The notes beneath the pieces are model-generated. The model was given only the letters and a program-made list of their open reading frames with translations, had not been told where the DNA came from and made no database searches. Below are positions 1 to 8,183 of a DNA stretch of 19,991 nucleotides, in pieces. Source of the DNA: Brevundimonas sp. GTDB taxonomy: Bacteria > Pseudomonadota > Alphaproteobacteria > Caulobacterales > Caulobacteraceae. The position numbers were made by a program, and so were the translations under genes. Every line of letters starts with the position of its first letter. Position 1 is the stretch's first letter. The stretch lies in NCBI RefSeq assembly GCF_031082345.1, contig NZ_JAVHLH010000016.1, forward strand, positions 1 through 19,991. The letters run 5' to 3'.

Positions 1-24
1 CGACCCATATGGACAGCGGCGGGG

Positions 25-447
25 TCACGCCGGGTCGGGTTGCGGAATCCAGCACATGGCCTCGACCTTGTTGCCGTCGGGATCGCGCAGGAAGGCCGCG
101 TAGTAGCCGGGGGCATATTCCGGCCGGGGGCCCGGCGCGCCGTCGCTGTAGCCGCCCGCCGCCAGTCCGGCCTCATGGAAGGCGACCACGGCGTCCGGGT
201 CCGAGGCGTTGAAACAGACGTGGGCGCCCGCGCCCGCCACCGGGGCACCGCGGCTGTCGCGCGGCAGGCTGGCCCAGAATTCGGGGAAGGTCCGACCGTA
301 GCCGATGCCGGCGCCGTGCTCCATGATCCGGCGGGCGCCGACGACCGCCAGCACGGCGTCATAGAAGACGCCGGCGCGGTGCAGGTCCGTGACGCCGACC
401 GAAACGTGCGACACCAGAGGCGGGCGCGTTTCGGATGCAGCGGTCAT
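25..447 (-). CDS. VOC-superfamily (glyoxalase/dioxygenase fold) protein
   Basis: A 140-residue single VOC module. It opens with a beta strand carrying His14 in SHVSVGVTDL, has a second His at position 76 (AHVCFNASD), and ends with the typical strand at 115-129 (YYAAFLRDPDGNKVE), whose last Glu129 is in the metal-ligand position. These residues sit where VOC proteins bind a divalent metal, so an active metalloenzyme is plausible; the substrate cannot be read from sequence. The start codon lies 4 bp after the greA stop, so the gene is probably co-transcribed with greA as the last gene of the minus-strand run. It could be a glyoxalase-like, bleomycin-resistance-like or dioxygenase-like member. 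The family call is secure, the reaction is not. Confidence 0.9.
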   Translation of the reverse strand: MTAASETRPPLVSHVSVGVTDLHRAGVFYDAVLAVVGARRIMEHGAGIGYGRTFPEFWASLPRDSRGAPVAGAGAHVCFNASDPDAVVAFHEAGLAAGGYSDGAPGPRPEYAPGYYAAFLRDPDGNKVEAMCWIPQPDPA

Positions 448-451
448 CGGC

Positions 452-925
452 CTATTTCCACTCGACCTTGAGGATTTCGTAGGCCTTCACCCCGCCGGGG
501 GTGTTGACCTCGACCACGTCGCCGACCTCCTTGGAGATCATGGCGCGCGCGATCGGCGAAGCGACGGAAATCTTGCCCTGCTTCACATCGGCCTCGTGCT
601 CGCCGACGATCTGGTAGCGGCCCTCTTCCTCGGTGTCCTCGTCGACCACGGTGACCGTGGCGCCGAACTTCACCTGGCTTCCGTTCAGCTTGGAGACGTC
701 GATAACCTGGGCGCGGCTGATCCGGTCCTCGATCTCGGCGATCTGACCCTCGATCCAGCCCTGCCGTTCCTTGGCCGCGTGATACTCGGCGTTCTCAGAC
801 AGGTCGCCGTGTTCGCGGGCCTCCGAAATGGCCGCAATGACGCTCGGCCTCTCGACCGACTTCAATTGCTTCAACTGATCGTCGAGGGCACGGTAGCCCT
901 CGGCCGTCATCGGCACTTTTTCCAT
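452..925 (-). CDS. greA: Transcription elongation factor GreA
   Basis: A 157-residue protein matching GreA over its whole length. The N-terminal antiparallel coiled coil (about 1-75) inserts into the RNA polymerase secondary channel. Its tip carries DLSENAEY at 41-48 with Asp41 and Glu44, the acidic residues that stimulate cleavage of backtracked transcripts. The C-terminal FKBP-like domain (about 80-157) contains [18 protein letters not shown], the usual GreA signature. Length equals that of E. coli GreA (158). The ATG at 925 gives the canonical start ([10 protein letters not shown]), although no strong Shine-Dalgarno precedes it. A VOC-fold gene follows after 4 bp. The 117 bp upstream is likely to hold the promoter. 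Confidence 0.98.
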   Translation of the reverse strand: MEKVPMTAEGYRALDDQLKQLKSVERPSVIAAISEAREHGDLSENAEYHAAKERQGWIEGQIAEIEDRISRAQVIDVSKLNGSQVKFGATVTVVDEDTEEEGRYQIVGEHEADVKQGKISVASPIARAMISKEVGDVVEVNTPGGVKAYEILKVEWK

Positions 926-1042
926 ATGTCGTGAGTTTCTTGGCTAGCCCGACTGACAGACTTACTCGGCACAAAGATCGCTGGGCGCAGGCGACCGGCC
1001 CAAGAGGGTAGGACGCCCGGGCGAAAGGTTCAAGGGCCTCTC

Positions 1043-1243
1043 TCAGACGGACCCGGACGCGGTTCGGTTCCGGTCGCGTCTGCGGACCTGTCGAACCAGG
1101 CTCCAGGCCAGCCAGCCGACCGCCGCGAGGCCCGCCGCCATGAACAGGCCGGACAGCAGCAGAACCCCCGCCGCCATGAAGGCGAGGATGAAGGCGACGG
1201 CGGCCGCGAGCGCGGCGATGACTTGTATGGTTTTCAGTCGCAT
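1043..1243 (-). CDS. Small two-helix membrane protein, unknown function
   Basis: A 66-residue product whose first 51 residues are almost entirely hydrophobic. They form two probable transmembrane helices (about 6-27 and 29-51), followed by a strongly basic tail (RQVRRRDRNR) expected to stay in the cytoplasm by the positive-inside rule. No enzymatic motif is visible and I do not recognise the family. It lies between the glutathione transferase and greA on the same strand, with 102 and 117 bp on either side. The ribosome-binding site is weak. The clean hydrophobic pattern and charged tail support a real gene, but short GC-rich frames can look hydrophobic by chance. Confidence 0.6.
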   Translation of the reverse strand: MRLKTIQVIAALAAAVAFILAFMAAGVLLLSGLFMAAGLAAVGWLAWSLVRQVRRRDRNRTASGSV

Positions 1244-1345
1244 GGCCCGTTAACGGTTCGGGCGCGCCCGGGTTGCGGCTCCGCTGGCCGCCTTTTCTCG
1301 TCCCGGTCGCAGTGTGGCTTCGGCGCCGGCCCGTCCGGCTCGTGA

Positions 1346-2011
1346 TCAGGCGTAGCTGTAGGGCCCGCCCCGTTCCAGCGCCCGCTGATACGCCGGGCGG
1401 GCGTGGATGCGCTCCAGAAAGGCCTTCAGCCGCGGCTTGTCCGCGCCGTATCCGACCCGGCTGCCCGCCGCCTCGACCGGAAAGCTCATCATGATGTCGG
1501 CGGCCGAGAAGGCGTCGCCGGCGAACCACTCGGACTTCGCCAGTTCAGCCTCCCAATAGGCTGTATGCGCCGCCAGCTGCGGGTCGATCATCCGTTCGTT
1601 CATCCCCCGCGCGATGCCCTTGGCCACCGGCCGCGCCAGCAGCGGCGCCCGCTTCGGGATCTGGCTGAAGATCAGCTTCAGCAGCAACGGCGTCATCGCC
1701 GACCCCTCGGCGTAGTGCAGCCAGTAGGTGAAACGCCGCCCTTCCGGCGTCCCCCGCGCCGGGCGCAGGGCTGACCCGCCGTGGGTTTCCAGCAGATATT
1801 CGACGATGGCCCCGGTCTCGGCCAGCCGCGCCTCGCCGTCGTCGACCACCGGCGACTTGCCCAGCGGATGGATGGCCCTCAGCTCCGGCGGCGCCAGCAT
1901 GGTCTTGGCGTCGCGCTGATACCGCTTCACCTCATAGGCCAGCCCCAGCTCCTCCAGCAGCCACAGCACCCGCTGCGAGCGGGAATCGTTCAGGTGGTGG
2001 ACGGTGATCAT
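1346..2011 (-). CDS. Glutathione S-transferase family protein (GTT1-like)
   Basis: A 221-residue cytosolic protein. The N-terminal thioredoxin-like domain (about 1-80) starts MITVHHLNDSRSQRVLWLLE, the pattern of the fungal GTT1-like bacterial branch of glutathione transferases. Ser10 and Ser12 lie in the catalytic loop region, and GKSPVVDDGEARLAETGAIV at 52-71 holds the cis-Pro and the glutathione-binding E-T/S pair. The C-terminal helical domain (about 90-221) binds the electrophilic substrate, which is unknown. The family is generally linked to detoxification or peroxide defence. The ATG at 2011 is preceded by a GGAG about 9 nt upstream. The gene is divergent from the exported protein at 2141. 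Confidence 0.93.
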   Translation of the reverse strand: MITVHHLNDSRSQRVLWLLEELGLAYEVKRYQRDAKTMLAPPELRAIHPLGKSPVVDDGEARLAETGAIVEYLLETHGGSALRPARGTPEGRRFTYWLHYAEGSAMTPLLLKLIFSQIPKRAPLLARPVAKGIARGMNERMIDPQLAAHTAYWEAELAKSEWFAGDAFSAADIMMSFPVEAAGSRVGYGADKPRLKAFLERIHARPAYQRALERGGPYSYA

Positions 2012-2140
2012 GGCGTCGGCTCCGGGGAGGGATCAGGCGATATACGAAGCGTAGCCCATCAGGGATCAGCCGTGCAGTTTCGGAATGACTCGTCCGACCC
2101 CCGGCGGCATGGTGGCTTCAACCGAACGTGGAGCGACGGC

Positions 2141-3106
2141 GTGATCCAGTCCCTTGCCGCCCTGATGGCCGTCCTCGCCCTCGGAGGGGCGCAGGACCCC
2201 GTCCAGGACCCGCCGTCCCCGGCCGTCCAGCTCGAGGACGTTGAGGTGATCGCCCGGGCGCGGGCCGAGCGGGCGCGGGAGTTCGTCGGCGAGGTCGCGG
2301 CGCTGGCGCGCGGGCGGGGCCTCGGCCGCTGGCCCAAAATCTGCCCCGGCATCGCCAATCTGGACCGGGCGGTGGCCCAGCCGATCGTCGACCGGCTGGC
2401 CGCGCGGGCGGGCGAGCTCGGCATCGAGGTCGAGGGGCCGGGCTGCGAAGCCAATATCATCGTCGTCTTCACCGCCGACGCTGGAAACCTGACCCGCGCC
2501 CTGGTGGAGGCCGAGCCGCGCGTGTTCCGCGGTCAGGGCGGCGGCATAGACCGGGGCGGGGCGGCCCTGCGAGCGTTCCAGGCCGGCGAGCGGCCGGTGC
2601 GCTGGTGGTCGCTGAGCGTGCCGATCAACACCGAGACCGGACAGCGCGCCGTCCGCATCGCCGGCGACCGCTCCAGTGGTCACGTCGATCCCCGGGTCGC
2701 CGATATCCTGCGATGCAATCCACAGGATTGCGTCGGCGCGGGCGCGCCGATCATCCAGTCACACGGCGGCGCCTCGCGGCTGAACAGCCAGATCGTGGAC
2801 CAGCTCTACAAGTCGATCGTCATCGTCGACATCGACTCGGTCTCGGGCCTGAACGCGGCGCAGCTGGGCGACTACCTGGCCATGGTCACCCTGGCCCAGG
2901 TCGACCTCGAGGCCGACACCGCCCCCTTCGACACCGTGCTGAATCTGTTCGAGGATCCGTCCAGCGTGACCGGCATGACCGATTGGGACTGGTCTTACCT
3001 GTCGGCCCTGTACGACTCCACCTCCCGCCGCCGCAGCGCCGCCGCCCAGGCCACCGCCGTCGCCTTCATCATGGCCCGCGCCCCGCCTCCCGAACCGGAG
3101 GAGTGA
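2141..3106 (+). CDS. Exported protein of unknown function
   Basis: The frame is open much further upstream, but the likely start is the GTG at 2141. It has a GGAG 7 nt ahead and begins a signal peptide (MIQSLAALMAVLALGGAQD). An ATG at 2165 is the alternative. The mature protein (321 residues including signal) has CPGIANL and then a GCEANIIVVFT segment, a Cys pair in CNPQDC, and a C-terminal half centred on IVIVDIDSVSGLNAAQLGDY. I recall similar exported proteins in Caulobacterales and Sphingomonadales, all of unknown role, but cannot name a domain. There are no obvious catalytic motifs. It ends 54 bp before selD on the same strand; nothing in the sequence ties it to selenium. Confidence 0.82.
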   Translation: MIQSLAALMAVLALGGAQDPVQDPPSPAVQLEDVEVIARARAERAREFVGEVAALARGRGLGRWPKICPGIANLDRAVAQPIVDRLAARAGELGIEVEGPGCEANIIVVFTADAGNLTRALVEAEPRVFRGQGGGIDRGGAALRAFQAGERPVRWWSLSVPINTETGQRAVRIAGDRSSGHVDPRVADILRCNPQDCVGAGAPIIQSHGGASRLNSQIVDQLYKSIVIVDIDSVSGLNAAQLGDYLAMVTLAQVDLEADTAPFDTVLNLFEDPSSVTGMTDWDWSYLSALYDSTSRRRSAAAQATAVAFIMARAPPPEPEE

Positions 3107-3160
3107 GACCCGGCCCGCCCGCCTGTTGAGTTCACCCGCGGTTTCGCCCTAAGCCGGGGC

Positions 3161-4207
3161 ATGACCACCACCGAGCCCCGCCTGACCTCCCTCGCCCACG
3201 GCGGCGGTTGCGGCTGCAAGCTGGCCCCGGCCGTGCTGCGCGACATCCTCAAGGACCTGCCCCAGGCCGCGCCCTTCGCCAATCTGATGGTCGGGACCGA
3301 GACCAGCGACGACGCCGCCGTCTGGCGGCTGAACGACGAACAGGCCCTGGTGGCCACCACCGACTTCTTCATGCCGGTGGTCGATGATCCGTTCGACTTC
3401 GGCCAGATCGCCGCGACCAACGCCCTGTCGGACGTCTACGCCATGGGCGCGACGCCGATCTTCGCCCTGGCCCTCGTCGGCATGCCGGTCAACGTCCTGT
3501 CGACGGAGACCATCGGCCGCATCCTGCAGGGCGGAGCCTCGGTCTGCGCGGCGGCGGGCATCCCCGTGGCCGGCGGCCATTCGATCGACAGCGTCGAGCC
3601 GATCTACGGCCTCGTGGCCCTCGGCCTGGTCCATCCCGACCACGTCCTGACCAACCGCGGCGCGCGGCCCGGGGACGTGCTGATCCTGACCAAGGGCCTC
3701 GGCGTCGGCGTGCTCAGCGCGGCCTTCAAGTCCGGCTGGCTGGACGACGCCGGCTACGCCGCCCTGATCGCCTCCACGACGCAGCTCAACACCCTCGGCG
3801 CCCGGCTGGCCGGCCGCGAGGGCGTCCACGCCGTCACCGACGTCACCGGCTTCGGCCTTCTGGGTCATGCGCTCGAGATGGCCCGCGGCTCCGGCCTCAC
3901 GGTCGAGCTCACCGCCGGACCGCCCCTGCTGGACGGCGTCGAGGCCCTGGCCGCGACCGGCGTGCGCACCGGCGCCTCGGGCCGAAACTGGGCCAGCTAC
4001 GGCGAGGGCGTCGACCTGCCCGCGGGGCTCGACGACTGGCGCCGCGACCTGCTGACCGACCCCCAGACCTCCGGCGGCCTGCTCATCGCCGTGGCCGGGA
4101 GCGAGGCTCCGGCCCTGCTGGACCTCGCCCGGACTGAAGGCTTCGACCGCGCCGCCGTGGTCGGCCGCGTCGTCGACGGCCCGGCCCGGGTCCGCGTCCT
4201 CGCATGA
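3161..4207 (+). CDS. selD: Selenide, water dikinase (selenophosphate synthase)
   Basis: A 348-residue enzyme making selenophosphate from selenide and ATP, the selenium donor for tRNA 2-selenouridine and for selenocysteine. The N-terminal glycine-rich loop GGGCGCK puts Cys17, Cys19 and Lys20 at the same numbers as the E. coli residues, with Cys rather than selenocysteine at 17. The Mg/ATP ligands Asp51 (SDDAAV), Asp68 and Asp91 ([11 protein letters not shown]) and the GGHSID segment at 138-143 are all present, followed by the AIRS-type C-terminal domain ([11 protein letters not shown]). The stop overlaps the start of selU by 4 bp (ATGA), indicating translational coupling. No selA, selB or tRNA-Sec is seen in the window. 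Confidence 0.98.
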   Translation: MTTTEPRLTSLAHGGGCGCKLAPAVLRDILKDLPQAAPFANLMVGTETSDDAAVWRLNDEQALVATTDFFMPVVDDPFDFGQIAATNALSDVYAMGATPIFALALVGMPVNVLSTETIGRILQGGASVCAAAGIPVAGGHSIDSVEPIYGLVALGLVHPDHVLTNRGARPGDVLILTKGLGVGVLSAAFKSGWLDDAGYAALIASTTQLNTLGARLAGREGVHAVTDVTGFGLLGHALEMARGSGLTVELTAGPPLLDGVEALAATGVRTGASGRNWASYGEGVDLPAGLDDWRRDLLTDPQTSGGLLIAVAGSEAPALLDLARTEGFDRAAVVGRVVDGPARVRVLA

Positions 4208-5265
4208 TCCGCCGCACCGTCGATCTGTCGCCCCAGGCCCGCGACGGCTTCGACGCCCTGATCGACGTGCGCAGCCCGGCCGAGTTCGCCCTCGACCACA
4301 TCCCCGGCGCAATCAACCTGCCCGTTCTCGACGACGCCCAGCGCGCGGCGGTCGGGACCGAATACGTCCAGGGCTCCAAATTCCTCGCCCGCCGCACCGG
4401 CGCCGCCCTCGTGGCCCGCAACATCGCCGCCCATCTGGAGGACGCCTTGGGCGACCGCGACGGCTCCTTCCGTCCGCTGGTCTACTGCTGGCGCGGCGGT
4501 CAGCGCTCGGGGGCCATGGTCACGGTGATGGACCAGGTCGGCTGGCCGGTGACCGTGCTCGACGGCGGCTACCAGACCTGGCGGCGTCAGGTGAAGGCGG
4601 CCCTCTACGACGCGCCGCTGCCGCACCGTCTCGTCCTGCTCGACGGCCCCACCGGCGCCGGCAAGACGGCCCTACTCGGCGCCGTGGCCGCGCGCGGGAC
4701 GCAGGTCCTCGACCTCGAGGCCCTCGCCGCCCATCGCGGCTCGCTGTTCGGGGCCATGCCCGGCGGCCAGCCGAGCCAGAAGGCCTTCGAGAGCCGCCTG
4801 CACGACGCCCTGTCCCGCCTTGACCCGGCCCGCCCGGTGCTGGTCGAGGCCGAGAGCAGCAAGATCGGCGCGCGCGTGATCCCGCCGTCGCTGTGGGCCG
4901 CCATGTCCGCGGCTCCGAGGATCCGCCTGGAGTCCCCGGTCCCGGTCCGCGCCGCCCGCACCGTGCGCGACTACGCCGCCATCGCCGCCGACCCGACCGC
5001 GCTCGACACCGCCCTGACCCGCCTGCCGCCCCATATCAGCAAGCAAATGGTTGCGGAGTGGCGCGCCCTCGCCGCCGCCGGGGAGGTCGAGGCCCTGGCC
5101 GCCGAGCTGATCGTCCACCACTACGACCCGGCCTATCGCCGCCAGGGTCAGGCCGGCGCTCGCGCGCAAGTCGCCAGCGTCGAGATCGCCTCGCTGGACG
5201 CCGCCGCCCTCGAGACAGCCGCCGATCAGGTCGCGGCGGCCGTGAGCGCCCTCAGCCCTTCGTGA
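4204..5265 (+). CDS. selU: tRNA 2-selenouridine synthase SelU (MnmH)
   Basis: A 353-residue enzyme that converts 2-thiouridine at the tRNA wobble position to 2-selenouridine using selenophosphate from SelD; known members also geranylate the thiouridine. The N-terminal rhodanese domain (about 15-130) holds [20 protein letters not shown] and the active loop [10 protein letters not shown] with catalytic Cys95. The C-terminal domain starts with a Walker A loop GPTGAGKT at 148-155, as in characterised SelU proteins. Length is close to E. coli YbbB (364). It is coupled to selD by a 4-bp overlap. Its 3' end overlaps the convergent M50-like gene by 14 bp (5252-5265). Confidence 0.97.
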   Translation: MIRRTVDLSPQARDGFDALIDVRSPAEFALDHIPGAINLPVLDDAQRAAVGTEYVQGSKFLARRTGAALVARNIAAHLEDALGDRDGSFRPLVYCWRGGQRSGAMVTVMDQVGWPVTVLDGGYQTWRRQVKAALYDAPLPHRLVLLDGPTGAGKTALLGAVAARGTQVLDLEALAAHRGSLFGAMPGGQPSQKAFESRLHDALSRLDPARPVLVEAESSKIGARVIPPSLWAAMSAAPRIRLESPVPVRAARTVRDYAAIAADPTALDTALTRLPPHISKQMVAEWRALAAAGEVEALAAELIVHHYDPAYRRQGQAGARAQVASVEIASLDAAALETAADQVAAAVSALSPS

Positions 5266-5781
5266 GCATGTCCAGTCCGACCACGGCGCTGACGGCGACC
5301 GAGGCGACCACCCAGGTCAGGATCAGCGTCTTCCACGACACCCTCAGGCGGACGCTGCCGACCGCCAGCAAGGTGAACAGGCCCACGGTGACCAGCACCG
5401 GCAGGGTCCACATCCCCCAGCCCAGCCATTCACTGATCCGGGCCTCGTCGTTCGGATGGAACAGGCTGATGACCGTCGCCATGAACCGCATGAAGGCGGC
5501 CCAGAACAGGACCACCCAGGCCGCCGCGCTGGCCCGGGCCTGCACCAGCCACAGGGCGACGAGCGCCTGGACCACCGTCACCGCGGGCCCGGCGGCGGAG
5601 ATGATCATCTGATCGGCCGCCTCGACCGTTCCGCGCGCCCCGGCGCTGTTCAGCCCGAATACGCCTCGTGGCCCAGCAGGACCGCCGCCAGCCAATGCCC
5701 GCCCTCGTGCAAAGCGAAGGTGACGAACCCCGCCACGAACACCCATGCATAGAAGCCCCAGCCCGTCCGCATCCCTTGCAT
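5252..5781 (-). pseudogene. M50-like membrane metalloprotease, frameshifted
   Basis: Two adjacent minus-strand frames together read as one small membrane protease of about 176 residues. The first fragment starts at the ATG at 5781, preceded by a strong GGAGG at 5 nt. It encodes a hydrophobic helix containing HEGGH at residues 25-29 (zinc-binding HExxH) and stops at a TGA at 5650-5652. The second, in a different frame, begins coherently near 5660 (GLNSAGARG) and continues to 5252 with the M50-type SAAGPAVTVVQAL helix, HPNDE (a possible further metal ligand) and more transmembrane segments. Restoring one base near 5657-5660 (TATTC to TATTTC on the coding strand) would join HEAY to FGLNS smoothly. 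It is either a real inactivating deletion or a sequencing error; programmed slippage is less likely. Confidence 0.8.
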
Positions 5782-5907
5782 CCGCCCCTCCCGCGACAGC
5801 CAGCGGCCCAGCTTGCGGGGCGGGGGCGGCGGGGTCGAGTTAAGGATCGTTCACGGCGGCGTATGCGACGGATGGTAAAATCCCCCGGCGGCGCCTAGCT
5901 TCGCCGG

Positions 5908-7203
5908 ATGGCCGCTTCCCGACTCCGCTCCGCCCTGATGTCCCTGAGCCTGTGGGTGCTCGTCGCCCTGCTGGCCGGTCTGTTCGCGGGGGCCGCGGCC
6001 CAGGCCTGGGGTCTGCCCGGCGGCGCGGGAACCGCCGACCTGATCGGCGCGATCGGGACCCTGTGGCTCAACGCCCTGAAGATGACCATCATCCCGCTGG
6101 TCTTCAGCCTGCTGGTCACCGGCATCGCCTCGATCGCCGACGCGGCGGCGACCGGCCGGATGGCGCTGAAGGCGCTGATGGTCTTCGCCGTCCTCCTGCT
6201 CGGCGCCACCGTCTACGCCATCTTCGCCAACGAGGCCCTGCATCTGTTGTGGCCGATCGATCCGACCGGGGCCGCCGCCCTGCTGGCCGGCGCGCCCGAC
6301 GCGGCGGTGGTGCGCGAGAGCGCGGCCGGCGGCGGCGTCGCGGCCTTCCTCGCCAATCTGGCTCCCGCCAATCCCGTGCGCGCCGCCGTCGAGGACAACA
6401 TCCTCGGCATCGTGGTCTTCGCCATCGCCTTCGGTTTCGCCGTCACCCGGCTCGGCCCCAGCCGCCGCGCGCCGCTGGTGGAGTTCTTCGAGGCGGTGTC
6501 CGAGACCATGATCACCATCGTCCACTGGGTGCTGCTGGCCGCCCCCCTCGGCGTTTTCGCCCTGTCGATGGGGGTGGGGCTGAACGCCGGCCTCGGCGCC
6601 CTGGGCACCCTCGGCCACTATGTCTCCATGGTCGTCCTGGCCCAGATCGGCCTGATCGTCCTGATCTACGCCGTCGTCGTGCCCTGGGGCCGGATCGGCC
6701 TGGCGCGGTTCGCCCAGGGGATCATCCCCGCCCAGGTCGTCGCCTTCTCGACCCAGTCGTCCCTGGCCAGCCTGCCGGCCATGGTCGAGCAGGCGCGGTT
6801 GGCGCTCGGCGTCTCGACCCCGACGGCCGGTCTGGTCCTGCCGCTGGCGGTGGCGGTGTTCCGCATCACCAGCCCGGTCGCCAACCTCGCCGTGGTCATC
6901 TATGTCGCCCACCTGCACGGCGTCGACCTCGGCCCCGCCGCCTGGGTCGCCGGCGGCCTGACGGCCATCGCCATCTCCATCGGCTCGGTCGGCCTGCCGG
7001 GCCAGATCAGCTTCTTCGTCTCCGTCGCCCCGATCTGCCTGGCCATGGGCGTGCCGATCCAGGTCCTGCCCCTGCTGCTGGCGGTCGAGGTCATCCCCGA
7101 CATCTTCCGCACCATCGGCAACGTCACCGGCGACCTCGCGGCGGCGCGGATCGTCGAGGGGCGCGACGCAACGGCCGAGCCCGATCCGACGGCGGGGATC
7201 TAG
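5908..7203 (+). CDS. Dicarboxylate/amino-acid:cation symporter (DAACS family)
   Basis: A 431-residue inner-membrane carrier with the DAACS (GltP/DctA) fold. Early helices are followed by NALKMTIIPLVFSLL (55-69), a serine-rich re-entrant loop STQSSLASLP at 281-290, a second hairpin region, and the substrate helix with RTIGNVTGD at 401-409, as in family members. The unwound helix that normally reads NMDGT is replaced by FRITSP at 318-323, so the usual sodium site is altered. Substrate and coupling ion are therefore uncertain. The first ATG at 5908 is used; the ATG at 5938 is possible, and neither has a strong ribosome-binding site. The gene is divergent from the M50-like gene and overlaps the next gene tail to tail by 4 bp. 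Confidence 0.93.
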   Translation: MAASRLRSALMSLSLWVLVALLAGLFAGAAAQAWGLPGGAGTADLIGAIGTLWLNALKMTIIPLVFSLLVTGIASIADAAATGRMALKALMVFAVLLLGATVYAIFANEALHLLWPIDPTGAAALLAGAPDAAVVRESAAGGGVAAFLANLAPANPVRAAVEDNILGIVVFAIAFGFAVTRLGPSRRAPLVEFFEAVSETMITIVHWVLLAAPLGVFALSMGVGLNAGLGALGTLGHYVSMVVLAQIGLIVLIYAVVVPWGRIGLARFAQGIIPAQVVAFSTQSSLASLPAMVEQARLALGVSTPTAGLVLPLAVAVFRITSPVANLAVVIYVAHLHGVDLGPAAWVAGGLTAIAISIGSVGLPGQISFFVSVAPICLAMGVPIQVLPLLLAVEVIPDIFRTIGNVTGDLAAARIVEGRDATAEPDPTAGI

Positions 7204-8069
7204 CGGGCGGACGGCGCCAGCCAGTCGCCCGGCCGCTCGACGTTGAACGCCCCGCTCTCCTCCGCGAACCGGTTCAGCAGGAAGGCGTGTCCGGCGCCGT
7301 AGATGACCAGCACCCGCTCGCCCGGATCGTCGGCCAGACGCACCAGATTGGCGAAGATCTTCAGGTTCCGCCCGTGCCAGGCCCCGACCCAGTTCGCCCC
7401 CTGATTGACTTCACGCCCGCCGAGCAGGGCGTATTCGTAATAGGTCCGGTGCATGCCCAGCAGGAACTCGGGCGTGTTCATCACCGCCAGCCATTCGGGG
7501 ATGGGCCGGGACTGGACAAGGTCCGTCATGCGCTGGCCCCGCGCCGGATTCCGCAGCGTCGCCATGCGCGCCTGCTCGCCGGCGGCCTCGGCCCCGTCGA
7601 TCCAATTGTAATCCGCCTCCTCGCCCGGCGGCATGTCGTTCCAGTCGACGCCGTAGACCCGCTCGTGGCCGAGCCGGGCCGCCAGCCGAAGGCCGATCTG
7701 GTCGACCTCGCTGGCCGTCAGGGCATAGGTCCCGGCGCGATAGTCGGCGTAGCGCCGGTCCAGTCTCGCCTGGCCGGTGGTGTCGATCTCCACCGCGATC
7801 CGCGTCGGCCGCCACCGGGCCAACGCCTCGACCACGGCCTCAATCTCCGCCTGCCGGGCCGGGCTCAATACATTATCGACCTCGGTGCGCAGCACGTCGG
7901 CGTTGTTGTTGGCCAGATGCGCGGTGCCCAGGACCATCAGGGCCGGTCGTTCGTCGATGCGCCGTTCGCTGAGCAGCTGGACGGGCTGCAGCGCCGGCGG
8001 CGTCTGCGCCGCGGCGGGCGCGGCGGCCGCCAGCGACAGGGCGAGAGCGAACAACAGGCGATGCGACAT
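7200..8069 (-). CDS. Exported TraB/GumN-like protein (DUF5694 type)
   Basis: A 289-residue protein with a signal peptide (about 1-22, ending AAAQ), so it acts outside the cytoplasm. After it comes VLGTAHL at 46-52, an acidic VEID at 93-96, WHGRNLKIFANL at 231-242 and VIYGAGHAFLL at 255-265. The pair of GxxH motifs (GTAH at 48-51 and GAGH at 258-261), with a Glu between them and an R-N pair before the second, is the layout of the TraB/GumN/Tiki group, some members of which are metal-dependent peptidases. The sequence best fits the branch named DUF5694, whose role is unknown. A GGAG lies 8 nt before the ATG. It converges on the symporter gene, overlapping by 4 bp. Confidence 0.87.
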   Translation of the reverse strand: MSHRLLFALALSLAAAAPAAAQTPPALQPVQLLSERRIDERPALMVLGTAHLANNNADVLRTEVDNVLSPARQAEIEAVVEALARWRPTRIAVEIDTTGQARLDRRYADYRAGTYALTASEVDQIGLRLAARLGHERVYGVDWNDMPPGEEADYNWIDGAEAAGEQARMATLRNPARGQRMTDLVQSRPIPEWLAVMNTPEFLLGMHRTYYEYALLGGREVNQGANWVGAWHGRNLKIFANLVRLADDPGERVLVIYGAGHAFLLNRFAEESGAFNVERPGDWLAPSAR

Positions 8070-8183
8070 GAGGGGCTCCGGTGAAGGTTCGCCGGAGGCT
8101 TAGCCCTTGGGTTTCCGCGTGGCCCGTTACGAATTGTTCAGGCGCGAGCCGATCCGATGGCGGGCATATAGGGCGCCCGGGGC

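Noticed and set aside
1781..2140. Upstream part of the frame containing the exported protein
   Set aside because: It is antisense to the glutathione transferase, and the signal peptide begins only at the GTG at 2141.
5952..8084. 710-codon plus-strand frame across the symporter and TraB-like genes
   Set aside because: It shadows the symporter in an offset frame and then runs antisense to the TraB-like gene. Composition is Arg/Pro-rich, typical of an out-of-frame GC-rich reading.
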